Position numbers and translations under genes: made by a program | Assembly: GCF_900114475.1 (NCBI RefSeq) | Contig: NZ_FOTE01000026.1 | Location: forward strand, 1-60,096 | Source: Paenibacillus sp. 1_12 | GTDB lineage: Bacteria; Bacillota; Bacilli; Paenibacillales; NBRC-103111 | Length of the DNA: 60,096 bases | Direction of reading: 5' to 3' | The notes under the pieces: generated by a model | The model's input: the letters and a program-made list of their open reading frames with translations, nothing else | What the model was told of the DNA's origin: nothing | The model's database searches: none | In this document: one piece after another, positions 20,504-27,867 of the stretch | Layout: every line of letters starts with the position of its first letter | Position numbering within the stretch: the stretch's first letter is position 1

Positions 20504-21415
20504 CTATGTCCAGTAAAAGTAAACGGCTAATCCAAAAAACAACAAGGAAGCCGTAAATCCCAATTTCAGCCACGACTCGCGACTGGCAGATGAAGCAGGT
20601 GGATGCTTATGAAAGCTCAATCGCCGCCATGCCGCCAATACCTGTTTGGAGCTTGTGTAATGCCCCAACAATGCTTTTTGCAAAACAGGCATACAAGGCT
20701 CCAATATCGGATTGGACTTCAGTAAATCAATCAATATATGGACACTGCGATTTTGCGGCAGCAGTTTATCAATACCATGCATGCGCTGCTCCGTCTCCGT
20801 GCTGCTGATTAGCAGCATAGCAAAGGCAAACATATCATAGCCTTCATCAGCGGTGCGTGTACCCGCCCCCCAATAGCCACGGTCATACACTTCGGTAAAT
20901 TGCTTGACAGATCGTCCTTTTGCCGTGACCCCGCCAAAATCGATTAATTCGACATCACCATAACCGCATACGAGCATATTTTGCACTTTAATATCACCGA
21001 ATACATAACCCTGCTCGTGCAGCTCCACCAGCTTGCGCAGCATATTCAATCCGATCAGACCCACCCAATCGCGACCGTTTTGCCTGACAAAATCGGAAAT
21101 CGTCTGTCCCTTAATGTAACGCATCACATAAAATGGGTAGTCTACGCCCTGATGGTGAAAGTCATCGACATCCAGCAAATAATTTTCAAAAGATGTATTC
21201 GATTTCGAAAGCACCTTTAAGGCATTCACTTCGGATTGTAGATCTGCCGCATCTAATCCGATCTTCAGGGCGTATTGACGTTTACCGCGTTTAACTAGAT
21301 ATACCTTGCCATTGGCCCCTTCACCCAGCAATCGTTCAACCTGGTATAGGGTCTTGTTCCATTTGCCGTTCAGGACGGTATCGGATTGTATAATTTGATC
21401 AAACGATGTAATCAC
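20504..21415 (-). CDS. yabT: Hanks-type serine/threonine protein kinase with C-terminal membrane anchor (YabT/PrkD-like)
   Basis: A 303-residue kinase domain followed by one C-terminal membrane helix (about 283-302). It has the glycine-rich loop LLGEGANGKVYLV (about 29-41), the VAIK-like YALKIG (about 48), a catalytic loop YVFGDIKVQNMLV (about 157-169) and the metal-binding DFGG (about 179). The canonical HRD His-Arg is replaced by Phe-Gly, though the catalytic Asp, Lys and Asn remain. In B. subtilis YabT is a sporulation-expressed kinase activated by DNA. The GTG start overlaps yabS by 17 bp. Confidence 0.9.
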   Translation of the reverse strand: MITSFDQIIQSDTVLNGKWNKTLYQVERLLGEGANGKVYLVKRGKRQYALKIGLDAADLQSEVNALKVLSKSNTSFENYLLDVDDFHHQGVDYPFYVMRYIKGQTISDFVRQNGRDWVGLIGLNMLRKLVELHEQGYVFGDIKVQNMLVCGYGDVELIDFGGVTAKGRSVKQFTEVYDRGYWGAGTRTADEGYDMFAFAMLLISSTETEQRMHGIDKLLPQNRSVHILIDLLKSNPILEPCMPVLQKALLGHYTSSKQVLAAWRRLSFHKHPPASSASRESWLKLGFTASLLFFGLAVYFYWT

Positions 21416-22175
21416 TCAATATCCCATCCTTGCCTATTGGCGCGTTTCCATTCAAGATTATGTCTTTCTGGCGAAAATGATCACTTTCATATACATCGGT
21501 AGTCTGAGCGCCTTTGATAAACTTAGTTACTTTGAGAAGAGCAGGACCCGTCGGAGTTGTACCTCTCATGTTTAATTTATAAAACAAACGGTTTAAATTT
21601 GCAAGGTTCCGTGTCCAATCCATATCCATTTCTGCCTCTTGTTGATGGGCACCTGCTCCTGGAAAGTGGAATACAGCTGTTTCGCTGCTGCCCGTCCGCG
21701 CCTGCAAGCTAAGCTGCAGGTCATAGATCGCCTCTTTTACCGCCGACAACTTTTGTTTCATACTGGCGCTCGTATCTATAAGCAATGCCACCTTAATAGC
21801 TGCCGTCTCGCCTAAATCATCCATGACCTGTACAACCTGTGCGCGCTGATCCGGAGGGAGGCTTTCCAGCTTGGCATCACCCAAAATTTGCTGCAGCTCT
21901 TTACCTACTATTTGCTGGATGGTATGCGCCACCGTTTTACGGGTCATCATCTGAACGGTTTGTGAGAGCTTGGCAGGTGTGACAATCCGGCTGGCACCCC
22001 CTCCGGCCAAAGCAATTTCTCGAATTTCTTCCGCCCCCATCTCATCAATTTCATGTTCATTGAGCAATCCGATAACATTCACTACAATACCTTCAGCCTT
22101 CGCCTCGGCAGCAGCAATAACGGGACTAATGCCTACGTTCGAGCAACCATCAGTAATTAAAAGAATCTGCTTCAC
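21399..22175 (-). CDS. yabS: von Willebrand factor A-domain protein (YabS-like)
   Basis: A 258-residue protein with a MIDAS-type VALLIDTSASMKQKLSAV (about 128-145, DxSxS) and a conserved threonine region near RGTTPTGPALLKV (about 219). The first 70 residues (ILLITDGCSNVGIS...) resemble the later strands of a vWA fold, suggesting two partial vWA modules. The biochemical role is unknown; it sits between spoIIE and the kinase, as in B. subtilis. The GTG at 22175 follows AGGAGGTTAACCC. Confidence 0.88.
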   Translation of the reverse strand: MKQILLITDGCSNVGISPVIAAAEAKAEGIVVNVIGLLNEHEIDEMGAEEIREIALAGGGASRIVTPAKLSQTVQMMTRKTVAHTIQQIVGKELQQILGDAKLESLPPDQRAQVVQVMDDLGETAAIKVALLIDTSASMKQKLSAVKEAIYDLQLSLQARTGSSETAVFHFPGAGAHQQEAEMDMDWTRNLANLNRLFYKLNMRGTTPTGPALLKVTKFIKGAQTTDVYESDHFRQKDIILNGNAPIGKDGILSDYIV

Positions 22176-22273
22176 GGGTTAACCTCCTATTCATCCTATT
22201 AAGCTTAGTTTTTCCACATTGCAAGATTATTAAACTTGAGCTCAGGATGTTGAAGCAAGCAGACTTGTCAATC

Positions 22274-22313
22274 ACAAAAAAGAACCGTCGGCATCTATCC
22301 AACGATTCTTTTC
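22274..22313 (-). terminator. Terminator after spoIIE
   Basis: AGAATCGTTGG and CCGACGGTTCT on the minus strand pair over 11 bp (G-U pairs included), loop ATAGATG, followed by TTTTTT. It lies about 60 nt after the spoIIE stop, so yabS-yabT probably have their own promoter in 22176-22270, which I could not assign. Confidence 0.85.
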
Positions 22314-22373
22314 TATGCAGATTGATGCACACTCGACAGCAATTTTAAGCAGACAGCAAGTGACACGATAGCT

Positions 22374-24869
22374 TTAGCTCACCACCTTTGGACGTTCGAT
22401 GCGCTGCAGTCCGGGCCAACTGAAGGTGGCCCACTCCGGCTTGTACTTCTCCACACGCGCGACCACAACCGTCATATCATCGTAAATCTCCCCATAATGA
22501 TATCGGACAATCCGCTCCAATAAAATGTCAGCAAATTCCTGTGGGGATTCTGTATCAATCTCTGACAGCATCCGTTTCATCCACAACTCCTTATTGACTG
22601 CATGTCCTGGTGCGTCATAAATTCCATCGGTCATCATAACAAGAATATCTCCTGGATACAGCGGCAGACTGATCAGATCCACATCAATTTCATGAACTAT
22701 CCCGACTGGCAAGTTATTGGCCGATATCGGTATGACCTCACTCCCTCGCTTGACGAAGCTTGGCACAGATCCAATCTTCAAAAATGTCGTATGCGCATCA
22801 TAGAGATCAATCAACGCTACGTCGACTGTTGCATACATCTCATCGGAGGATCGAAGCATCAAGACGGAATTAACGGATTTAATCGCCAAGCGCTCATCCA
22901 TACCGGACTGTAACAGCTGCTGTAGAATCGTAAGGGCTGTGCTGCTCTCGGCTCTTGCCCGTTCCCCATTCCCCATACCGTCACTTAAAGCGACTGCGAA
23001 TTTACCGTTTCCCAGTTCCTTCGTGCTGAAGCTGTCACCCGATAGCACATCCCCCCCCTTGGCTGCCGCAGCGATGCCGGTTTCTATTTCATATTCCTTT
23101 GCCGATCCAAAGACGACCGTACTGTAGCCCTCCTTACGCTCCAGCATCTGCTCATTTTTAACGGTAATATGCTCTTCCAAAATATCCGATAGCAGGGGAC
23201 CAATGATTTTCCGACATTCATCAAAGCCCTTGGTGTACTGGTGAATAATCTCGATTTCGACATTGCCCTCATCCAGACTAATAATATCGATACTGTGTAT
23301 TGAGAGTCCAAGCTCCTCCAAAGCGCTGCGAATTTGCTCTTCTTGTACGAATAGCTCCTGCCCCTCTCGCTTGATTTCATTCGCCAGGTCCTCCATCACC
23401 TGAGATACGCCAAATAGCTGCTCGGCGACCAAATGTCGGCTGTCCACTATTTGCTTTTTCCAATGCTGATCGTTCTGATACAGCTGGTATTGCTGCTGCA
23501 TGACCTCTGCAACCTGGTCCGGCTTTACACATAGTTTTTTCCAATGGGGCTGCATATCCTTGCGCTTGAGCCCATGGCCCAGTTCTACCTCTGTCATCAT
23601 TTCGGTCATAAACTTATAGGTTTGATAAAATTTATCGTCCCAGCATTGATCCCGCTTCCAGCAGGAGGCGCAGCTGCGATTCGCAACCGAGTTCATAAAG
23701 TGGCCAATCTCCTCCTCCCGTTTCATTGGCTCCGTTTCCGCTGTAATTTGTCTAAAGCTGCGAGACAGCTGGCGAAACACCTCTGAGAATTTTTCCACGC
23801 GATCTGCGGTAATATCTCGTACTCTTTTGGCATAATCATGCTGTGACTTTATATTTTCCTGCGTACCTGGGACATATTTGGCAAGCAGTTGAAGCACCGC
23901 ACGCGGCGTTAAGAAAAACAGCAGCACAGCCGCAAGAGACTCCCAGGTCGAATTCATAATTTCGGCTTGATTCCCGATGTAGATAGATAGAATCGAAGAA
24001 CCCAGCAGCATGCCCAGAGCCACCGCCATTCGATGCCCCTCCTTGAGCAATCCAGCCAGCATCCCTGCAAAAGCGAGCAAACTCATCTGGTAAATCGCCG
24101 ACGAATTGGCCAAGCTTAGAATCAGCCCTGTAATGACTCCAACCGAAGCTCCGAGCGGTGCACCTCCGACCAATGCAAACAGCAGAATCAAATAACGGGA
24201 CAGCACATGCTCCAAAGTAATCGGACCGATCAACCAGCCCACTGTACCCGTCATGACGGAAGCCAACAGGATGATCAGACATATAATTTCCTCATGCTTC
24301 AAGCTGTAATGCTTACGTGAAAGCGTAAATACAGGAACCGCCTGCAAGAAGATATGCGTCAATATTAAACTTAATACGGATTCGACACCCGTTATCGTCA
24401 AGGTATACCAAGATAGCTTGCCAGCCGCCAGCACGGCAAAGAGCTGAACAAAGAACGTGGCAGTAAACACTATTAGTGGTGCATAGGAAATGTCGGAGCG
24501 TTGAAAGCGTTCTATCCCTTTTTGAATAAGCAGTACCACCAGCATCGCTACCACCATATATCCGGTATGCTCAGGTGCCTGTGAGAACAAGCTGCCTCCA
24601 ATCAAAAAAAGTGCAGTTCCCACTAACAATTCCTTTCGTAGAAAATAGATCACAGCAAAAAATGCCACGGCAAACGGGGCCAATTGATCCAGAATCATCG
24701 CCCTTCCCAATAAGAACGCCATGCCCAGTAAGAGGATCGAGCTTTTTCGTGTCGCTACTGATTGCACCCATCGATTGTCCGCAAACCTGCCAGCCATACT
24801 GCGCTTCGTCTTTTGAAACCAGCGGTTTCGTTCCATTCCTGCTTGTGTCCATCCTAAACTTTTCAACAT
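22374..24869 (-). CDS. spoIIE: Stage II sporulation protein E (SpoIIE) phosphatase
   Basis: Dephosphorylates SpoIIAA so that SigF becomes active in the forespore, and takes part in asymmetric septation. The 831-residue length is typical. About ten membrane helices occupy residues 45-330, a central regulatory/FtsZ-interaction region follows, and the PP2C-type phosphatase lies at about 590-805. Metal-binding motifs there are ALSDGMGNGERARAESS (about 634-650) and VMMTDGIYDAPG (about 741). The start is the ATG after AGGTGGTG. The monocistronic unit has a terminator at 22274-22313. Confidence 0.97.
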   Translation of the reverse strand: MLKSLGWTQAGMERNRWFQKTKRSMAGRFADNRWVQSVATRKSSILLLGMAFLLGRAMILDQLAPFAVAFFAVIYFLRKELLVGTALFLIGGSLFSQAPEHTGYMVVAMLVVLLIQKGIERFQRSDISYAPLIVFTATFFVQLFAVLAAGKLSWYTLTITGVESVLSLILTHIFLQAVPVFTLSRKHYSLKHEEIICLIILLASVMTGTVGWLIGPITLEHVLSRYLILLFALVGGAPLGASVGVITGLILSLANSSAIYQMSLLAFAGMLAGLLKEGHRMAVALGMLLGSSILSIYIGNQAEIMNSTWESLAAVLLFFLTPRAVLQLLAKYVPGTQENIKSQHDYAKRVRDITADRVEKFSEVFRQLSRSFRQITAETEPMKREEEIGHFMNSVANRSCASCWKRDQCWDDKFYQTYKFMTEMMTEVELGHGLKRKDMQPHWKKLCVKPDQVAEVMQQQYQLYQNDQHWKKQIVDSRHLVAEQLFGVSQVMEDLANEIKREGQELFVQEEQIRSALEELGLSIHSIDIISLDEGNVEIEIIHQYTKGFDECRKIIGPLLSDILEEHITVKNEQMLERKEGYSTVVFGSAKEYEIETGIAAAAKGGDVLSGDSFSTKELGNGKFAVALSDGMGNGERARAESSTALTILQQLLQSGMDERLAIKSVNSVLMLRSSDEMYATVDVALIDLYDAHTTFLKIGSVPSFVKRGSEVIPISANNLPVGIVHEIDVDLISLPLYPGDILVMMTDGIYDAPGHAVNKELWMKRMLSEIDTESPQEFADILLERIVRYHYGEIYDDMTVVVARVEKYKPEWATFSWPGLQRIERPKVVS

Positions 24870-24962
24870 ATTTGCCCAACACCACCTATATCCGATTAGT
24901 GTTTTCTAGTATATCGAGAGTCTATTGTAAAGTTTGTCACAATCAGTTGGTAGACTTAAAAT

Positions 24963-24976
24963 TTTTTCCGACAAAA
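24963..24976 (-). promoter_or_regulatory. Possible Spo0A box upstream of spoIIE
   Basis: TTTTGTCGGAAAAA on the minus strand differs at one position from the TTTGTCGAAA-type 0A box and lies about 95 bp upstream of the spoIIE ATG. B. subtilis spoIIE is activated by Spo0A~P at sites upstream of its promoter. The box overlaps the T-run side of the tRNA terminator, so the match may be fortuitous. Candidate -10 sequences (TACAAT, TATACT) occur downstream without a convincing -35. Confidence 0.3.
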
Positions 24977-25003
24977 AAGAAGCCATCTATCCGATAGCTT
25001 CCT
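24972..25003 (-). terminator. Second (distal) terminator after tRNA-Met
   Basis: GAAGCTATC and GATGGCTTC form a 9-bp stem (one G-U) with loop GGATA on the minus strand, followed by six Ts. It is in tandem with 25013-25053, giving a strong stop before spoIIE. Confidence 0.82.
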
Positions 25004-25012
25004 TTTAACAGC

Positions 25013-25053
25013 AAAAAAACACCCCACCGGACAACAAGTCTCGGCAAGATGCT
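25013..25053 (-). terminator. First terminator after tRNA-Met
   Basis: CATCTTGCCG pairs with CGGTGGGGTG (four G-U pairs) around a 12-nt loop, followed by seven Ts on the minus strand, 16 nt after the tRNA 3' end. Confidence 0.75.
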
Positions 25054-25068
25054 TTTGTTCTCTTGCAA

Positions 25069-25142
25069 TAGCGGCGAAGGGAATCGAACCCCCGACCTCA
25101 CGGGTATGAACCGTACGCTCTAGCCAGCTGAGCTACACCGCC
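25069..25142 (-). tRNA. tRNA-Met (CAT), elongator type
   Basis: A 74-nt cloverleaf: acceptor GGCGGTG/CGCCGCT with a G-U first pair, D-arm GCTC/GAGC, anticodon stem TACGG/CCGTG with loop TTCATAC (anticodon CAT), T-loop TTCGATT, discriminator A, and CCA not encoded. The initiator hallmarks (mismatched 1-72 pair, three G-C pairs in the anticodon stem) are lacking, so elongator Met fits. A lysidine-modified Ile tRNA also has CAT and is not formally excluded, but the sequence resembles Bacillus tRNA-Met at this locus. Confidence 0.93.
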
Positions 25143-25154
25143 ACAACATGTATG

Positions 25155-25184
25155 AATATATAACAGGCTTGGTCTAGTTGTCAA
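25155..25184 (-). promoter_or_regulatory. SigA promoter for tRNA-Met
   Basis: TTGACA (25179-25184), 18 bp, TATATT (25155-25160) on the minus strand, with the start expected 5-10 nt before the tRNA. The -35 overlaps the stop codon of the small ORF at 25181-25267. Confidence 0.78.
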
Positions 25185-25267
25185 GCATGGTACAGCGTCA
25201 TAAACAGGGATACACAGACCGCAATCCACAAAAAAGCCGCATAAGCAATTCGCTCATACAGCTTCAT
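25181..25267 (-). CDS. Candidate small membrane peptide (28 codons)
   Basis: An ATG-initiated frame directly after yabR (14 bp after its stop) encodes 28 residues: a short basic start (MKLYERIAYAA), then one hydrophobic helix FLWIAVCVSLFMTLYHA, then TGA. TAGGGTG lies immediately before the ATG, so the SD is real-looking but close; a GTG one codon earlier is possible. Charge distribution suggests a single-span membrane peptide. I do not recognise a family. It could be chance, since 29 open codons are not rare; the hydrophobic pattern and tight placement argue for a gene. Confidence 0.4.
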   Translation of the reverse strand: MKLYERIAYAAFLWIAVCVSLFMTLYHA

Positions 25268-25280
25268 CACCCTACTATAT

Positions 25281-25817
25281 TTAATCGCGTCTAGCGCCGC
25301 GACCTCCACGTTTCCCTTCCGTGTTCTTCTTCAGGGAAGAGATGCGTTCCTCGCTATCCTTTAAAAAACGCGAAACCTTGTCCTCGAACGTTAATTTGCC
25401 TACCGGAGGTTTACCTCCACGGCCTCCACGATCGCCTCCACGGCCTCCAAATCCACCGCCGCCTCCGCTGCTGCGACCGCCACGATCACCGCCACCACTT
25501 CCGCCGCTGCCACCCATACCGCCGCCACTGGAACTACCAGCTGGTCGTTCGTAGCGTTGAGGTCTTGGCGCTTCAGGGGGTTTGTCAACCGCTTGCTTGA
25601 TGGATAAACCGATTTTACCGTCTTTATCGACATTAATAACTTTGACAGTTACCACGTCGCTCAATTTCAAATGATCGTTGACATCTTTTACATAATTGTC
25701 TGCGATCTCCGAAATGTGCACCAGACCTGTACCACCCTCTGGAAGCTCAACAAACGCCCCAAAATGAGTAATGCCTGTTACCTTACCTTCCAGTTTGCTG
25801 CCCACTTCAATTGCCAT
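25281..25817 (-). CDS. yabR: S1-domain RNA-binding protein with glycine/arginine-rich tract (YabR-like)
   Basis: Residues 1-75 form a single S1 OB-fold: GSKLEGKVTGITHFGAFVEL, GTGLVHISEIADNYV and GKIGLSIKQA. Residues about 85-136 are an unusual Gly/Ser/Arg/Asp-rich tract (GGGMGGSGG, GGGDRGGRSS, GGRGGDRGGRGG), then a basic C-terminus FEDKVSRFLKDSEERISSLKK...RGGRGARRD. B. subtilis YabR is shorter (about 128 residues). The likely role is RNA or ribosome binding; function is not established. It follows divIC. Confidence 0.9.
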   Translation of the reverse strand: MAIEVGSKLEGKVTGITHFGAFVELPEGGTGLVHISEIADNYVKDVNDHLKLSDVVTVKVINVDKDGKIGLSIKQAVDKPPEAPRPQRYERPAGSSSGGGMGGSGGSGGGDRGGRSSGGGGGFGGRGGDRGGRGGKPPVGKLTFEDKVSRFLKDSEERISSLKKNTEGKRGGRGARRD

Positions 25818-25920
25818 AAAGTAAAATGTTCCTCCCTTAAATAGTTAACAAAAGACTTCAACAATGGAGATTATAACGTACACGCTGCAATACGGTCAAC
25901 CAAAGCTTTGATGCACTTAC

Positions 25921-26253
25921 TTATTTCTTTAGCTCTTTGGGCACATAAAATAATGTTTCCCCTTGCTTCACATAATGCAGCTCTTTTCGAATTTTTTGTT
26001 CAACGTATTCCGGATCATTCAATCTGACAATTTCACGCTTGGTCGCTTCATTGATTTTCCGAGTCTCATCCAGCTCCTGCTGCAAAGAGCTCATTCTCTC
26101 GTCCTTGGAACCAAGCTTACTTACCTGATTCCATAAGGTTACGCCAGCCCAGCTCATAAAGCAAGCAAGAACAATCAGGACCAAGCGGCGTCTGCGGAAA
26201 GAGCCTTTATTATTTGGTTTCGTATTGTTGCTTGTTATGGTGACAGCTCGCAT
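25921..26253 (-). CDS. divIC: Septum formation initiator DivIC (FtsB-like)
   Basis: Bitopic division protein that works with FtsL and DivIB at the septum. It has 110 residues: a basic cytoplasmic N-terminus (PNNKGSFRRRRL), one membrane helix (about 25-44), a coiled coil (about 50-85, with KDERMSSLQQELDETRKINE) and the family C-terminal motif RLNDPEYVEQKIRKELHYVKQGETLF. SD AGGAGGATTTT precedes the ATG. It follows yabP-yabQ as in Bacillus. Confidence 0.94.
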   Translation of the reverse strand: MRAVTITSNNTKPNNKGSFRRRRLVLIVLACFMSWAGVTLWNQVSKLGSKDERMSSLQQELDETRKINEATKREIVRLNDPEYVEQKIRKELHYVKQGETLFYVPKELKK

Positions 26254-26268
26254 CGTTTGAAAATCCTC

Positions 26269-26847
26269 CTACGTCCGATGAAAAAACCGACGAATGAACT
26301 TTACCATCGTTTGAACGGTTGTATTCTTTCCTAGCTGAGCACGAACATATCTTGTTAGTGGAAATGTTAAAAATCTAATTAGTTTCCACACAGTATATAG
26401 CAATTGTATCATAACTTGATACAGGAAAATAGCTATTGCTGATAAAAATCCAAAAAAGATAAGGATCACTCTAAAAAGCAGAACAACAGGTGTTATAATG
26501 AGTATATTAACCAATTTTACAACCCATTGAAACACGATTTTTACCATACGGATCAAAAAATGCAAACAATGAATGATAAGTCCGCTGAACAACCAGAAAT
26601 AGACGATTACCCCGGCCAGCAGACCGATAAATATAAACAACCGGACCTGTCCCCAATTAATATCATACAGCAATTTAAATACAAGTAAGGTCCCAATGAT
26701 CCAGAATACGATGTCCAACAAATAATAGGCATAACGGGAAGCCTTTAGATGATGGGCAAGCACCCGATACAAATCAAACAAACCCCCGAGCGACAGTCCT
26801 CCCAGCAGCATGGTACCCATCGTGGCGAATTGTATCTCCAGTGTCAT
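26269..26847 (-). CDS. yabQ: Spore cortex biosynthesis protein YabQ
   Basis: A 192-residue membrane protein with an N-terminal helix (about 4-25), FDLYRVLAHHLKASRYAYYLLD (about 24-45) and several long hydrophobic segments (about 43-85, 105-150). In B. subtilis YabQ is made in the mother cell, sits in the outer forespore membrane and is needed for cortex formation. The ATG overlaps the yabP stop (ATGA), so the pair is coupled. Confidence 0.92.
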   Translation of the reverse strand: MTLEIQFATMGTMLLGGLSLGGLFDLYRVLAHHLKASRYAYYLLDIVFWIIGTLLVFKLLYDINWGQVRLFIFIGLLAGVIVYFWLFSGLIIHCLHFLIRMVKIVFQWVVKLVNILIITPVVLLFRVILIFFGFLSAIAIFLYQVMIQLLYTVWKLIRFLTFPLTRYVRAQLGKNTTVQTMVKFIRRFFHRT

Positions 26848-27128
26848 TTAAACATCTTGCCCCATAATCCCTTAGGTTTCCCCTGCGCATTCGCATCTAC
26901 ATAAAGCAGCTCATTAATCAAACCTTCGATGACGACGAATCCCTGCTCCAGACTCAGGTTTTTGATATGCAGATTCTGCCCTCTGATTCTAAGATACCCA
27001 TAGTCCGTCTCCAGCAAAAACTCCTCACTATCAAAGCTTTCCACATTTAAAACGCCGGTTACCTCGAGCAGCTTGCGGTTGAGCATTTTGATTTCCTGTC
27101 TTTTCACTTTCCCCTGCTCAATGGCCAT
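26844..27128 (-). CDS. yabP: Sporulation protein YabP
   Basis: A 94-residue YabP/YqfC-family protein: the core LEVTGVLNVESFDSEEFLLET (about 21-41) is typical, followed by LRIRGQNLHIKNLSLEQGFVVIEGLI. In B. subtilis it is required with YabQ for cortex assembly and is SigE-controlled. The upstream 100 bp contains GTATACAAG resembling a SigE -10, but I could not place a convincing -35. AGGGATCG precedes the ATG. Confidence 0.92.
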   Translation of the reverse strand: MAIEQGKVKRQEIKMLNRKLLEVTGVLNVESFDSEEFLLETDYGYLRIRGQNLHIKNLSLEQGFVVIEGLINELLYVDANAQGKPKGLWGKMFK

Positions 27129-27210
27129 GAAACGATCCCTCCCGTCAGCTTTGATTTTCTACAAAGCTTGTATACTCTACACATATGGGGGGATGTCCAC
27201 ATTTAGAACA

Positions 27211-27237
27211 CAAAAGAGACTGAAAGATCAGTCTCTC
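27211..27237 (-). terminator. Terminator overlapping the end of rqcP
   Basis: AGAGACTG-ATCTTT-CAGTCTCT followed by TTTTG on the minus strand. The 5' arm of the hairpin includes the rqcP stop codon, so the terminator begins inside the coding region. Confidence 0.75.
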
Positions 27238-27512
27238 TGGCCTTGCCATAATTCGGTTTTGTGCATTTCCTCTTTGAGCAGTGTATACATGTGGGCTGCA
27301 TCTTCCTTGCGGGTAGATTCGGAAAGCTGTTCCACGCGAACCGTGATGCTTTTCTGTCCGAATTGGATTTTCAGCTCGTCCCCGACCTTCACCGCACTGC
27401 TCGGTTTGGCATCTCTGTCATTGATCCAAACACGTCCCTGGTCAGAAACATCCTTAGCGACTGTCCGTCGTTTGATCAACCGTGATACCTTTAGGAACTT
27501 ATCAAGACGCAT
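27228..27512 (-). CDS. rqcP: RqcP (YabO), S4-domain ribosome-associated quality-control factor
   Basis: A 94-residue Hsp15-like protein with an N-terminal S4 RNA-binding domain: MRLDKFLKVSRLIKRRTVAK, GRVWINDRDAKPSSAVKVGDELKI (about 27-50). In B. subtilis RqcP (YabO) stabilises the peptidyl-tRNA on 50S subunits during RqcH-driven poly-alanine tailing. The ATG shares one base with the HU stop codon (TAATG), so it is coupled to the HU gene. Confidence 0.92.
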   Translation of the reverse strand: MRLDKFLKVSRLIKRRTVAKDVSDQGRVWINDRDAKPSSAVKVGDELKIQFGQKSITVRVEQLSESTRKEDAAHMYTLLKEEMHKTELWQGQRD

Positions 27513-27784
27513 TATTTTACCGCTTCTTTAAGCTTGTTACCTGCTTTAAAAGCCGGTACGGTCGATTCAGGGATCGAGATTTCTTTGCCCGTTTGTGGAT
27601 TGCGGCCGGTACGTCCAGAACGCTTGCGAGTCTCAAAAGTACCAAATCCGATCAATTGGACTTTGTCACCCGTAGACAATGCATCTGTAACTTCACCTAA
27701 AAAGTTATTCAAGACGGTTTCTACATCTTTCTTGTTAAGTCCGCTTTTTTCGGAAATATTCGTAATCAAATCTGTTTTATTCAT
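27512..27784 (-). CDS. hup: DNA-binding protein HU
   Basis: Nucleoid protein that bends and compacts DNA as a dimer. The 90-residue sequence has the helical body MNKTDLITNISEKSGLNKKD and the arm signature GFGTFETRKRSGRTGRNPQTG (about 46-66), ending in FKAGNKLKEAVK. SD AAGGAGGAAT precedes the ATG. In B. subtilis hbs is elsewhere; here it lies between mazG and rqcP and overlaps rqcP by one base. Confidence 0.97.
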   Translation of the reverse strand: MNKTDLITNISEKSGLNKKDVETVLNNFLGEVTDALSTGDKVQLIGFGTFETRKRSGRTGRNPQTGKEISIPESTVPAFKAGNKLKEAVK

Positions 27785-27867
27785 GGTTATAAATTCCTCC
27801 TTAAGTTAAAGCTTATTGGTATGTATTCTTGATACCTCAGGAAAATCCTGCTAAAAGCCTGCAATCT

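Noticed and set aside
25069-25142. Initiator tRNA-fMet
   Set aside because: The acceptor begins with a G-U pair and the anticodon stem lacks the three consecutive G-C pairs of initiators.
25321-25554. Proline-rich 77-codon plus-strand ORF
   Set aside because: Antisense reading of the glycine-rich tract of yabR; repetitive PPRP pattern is a direct consequence of the repeats.
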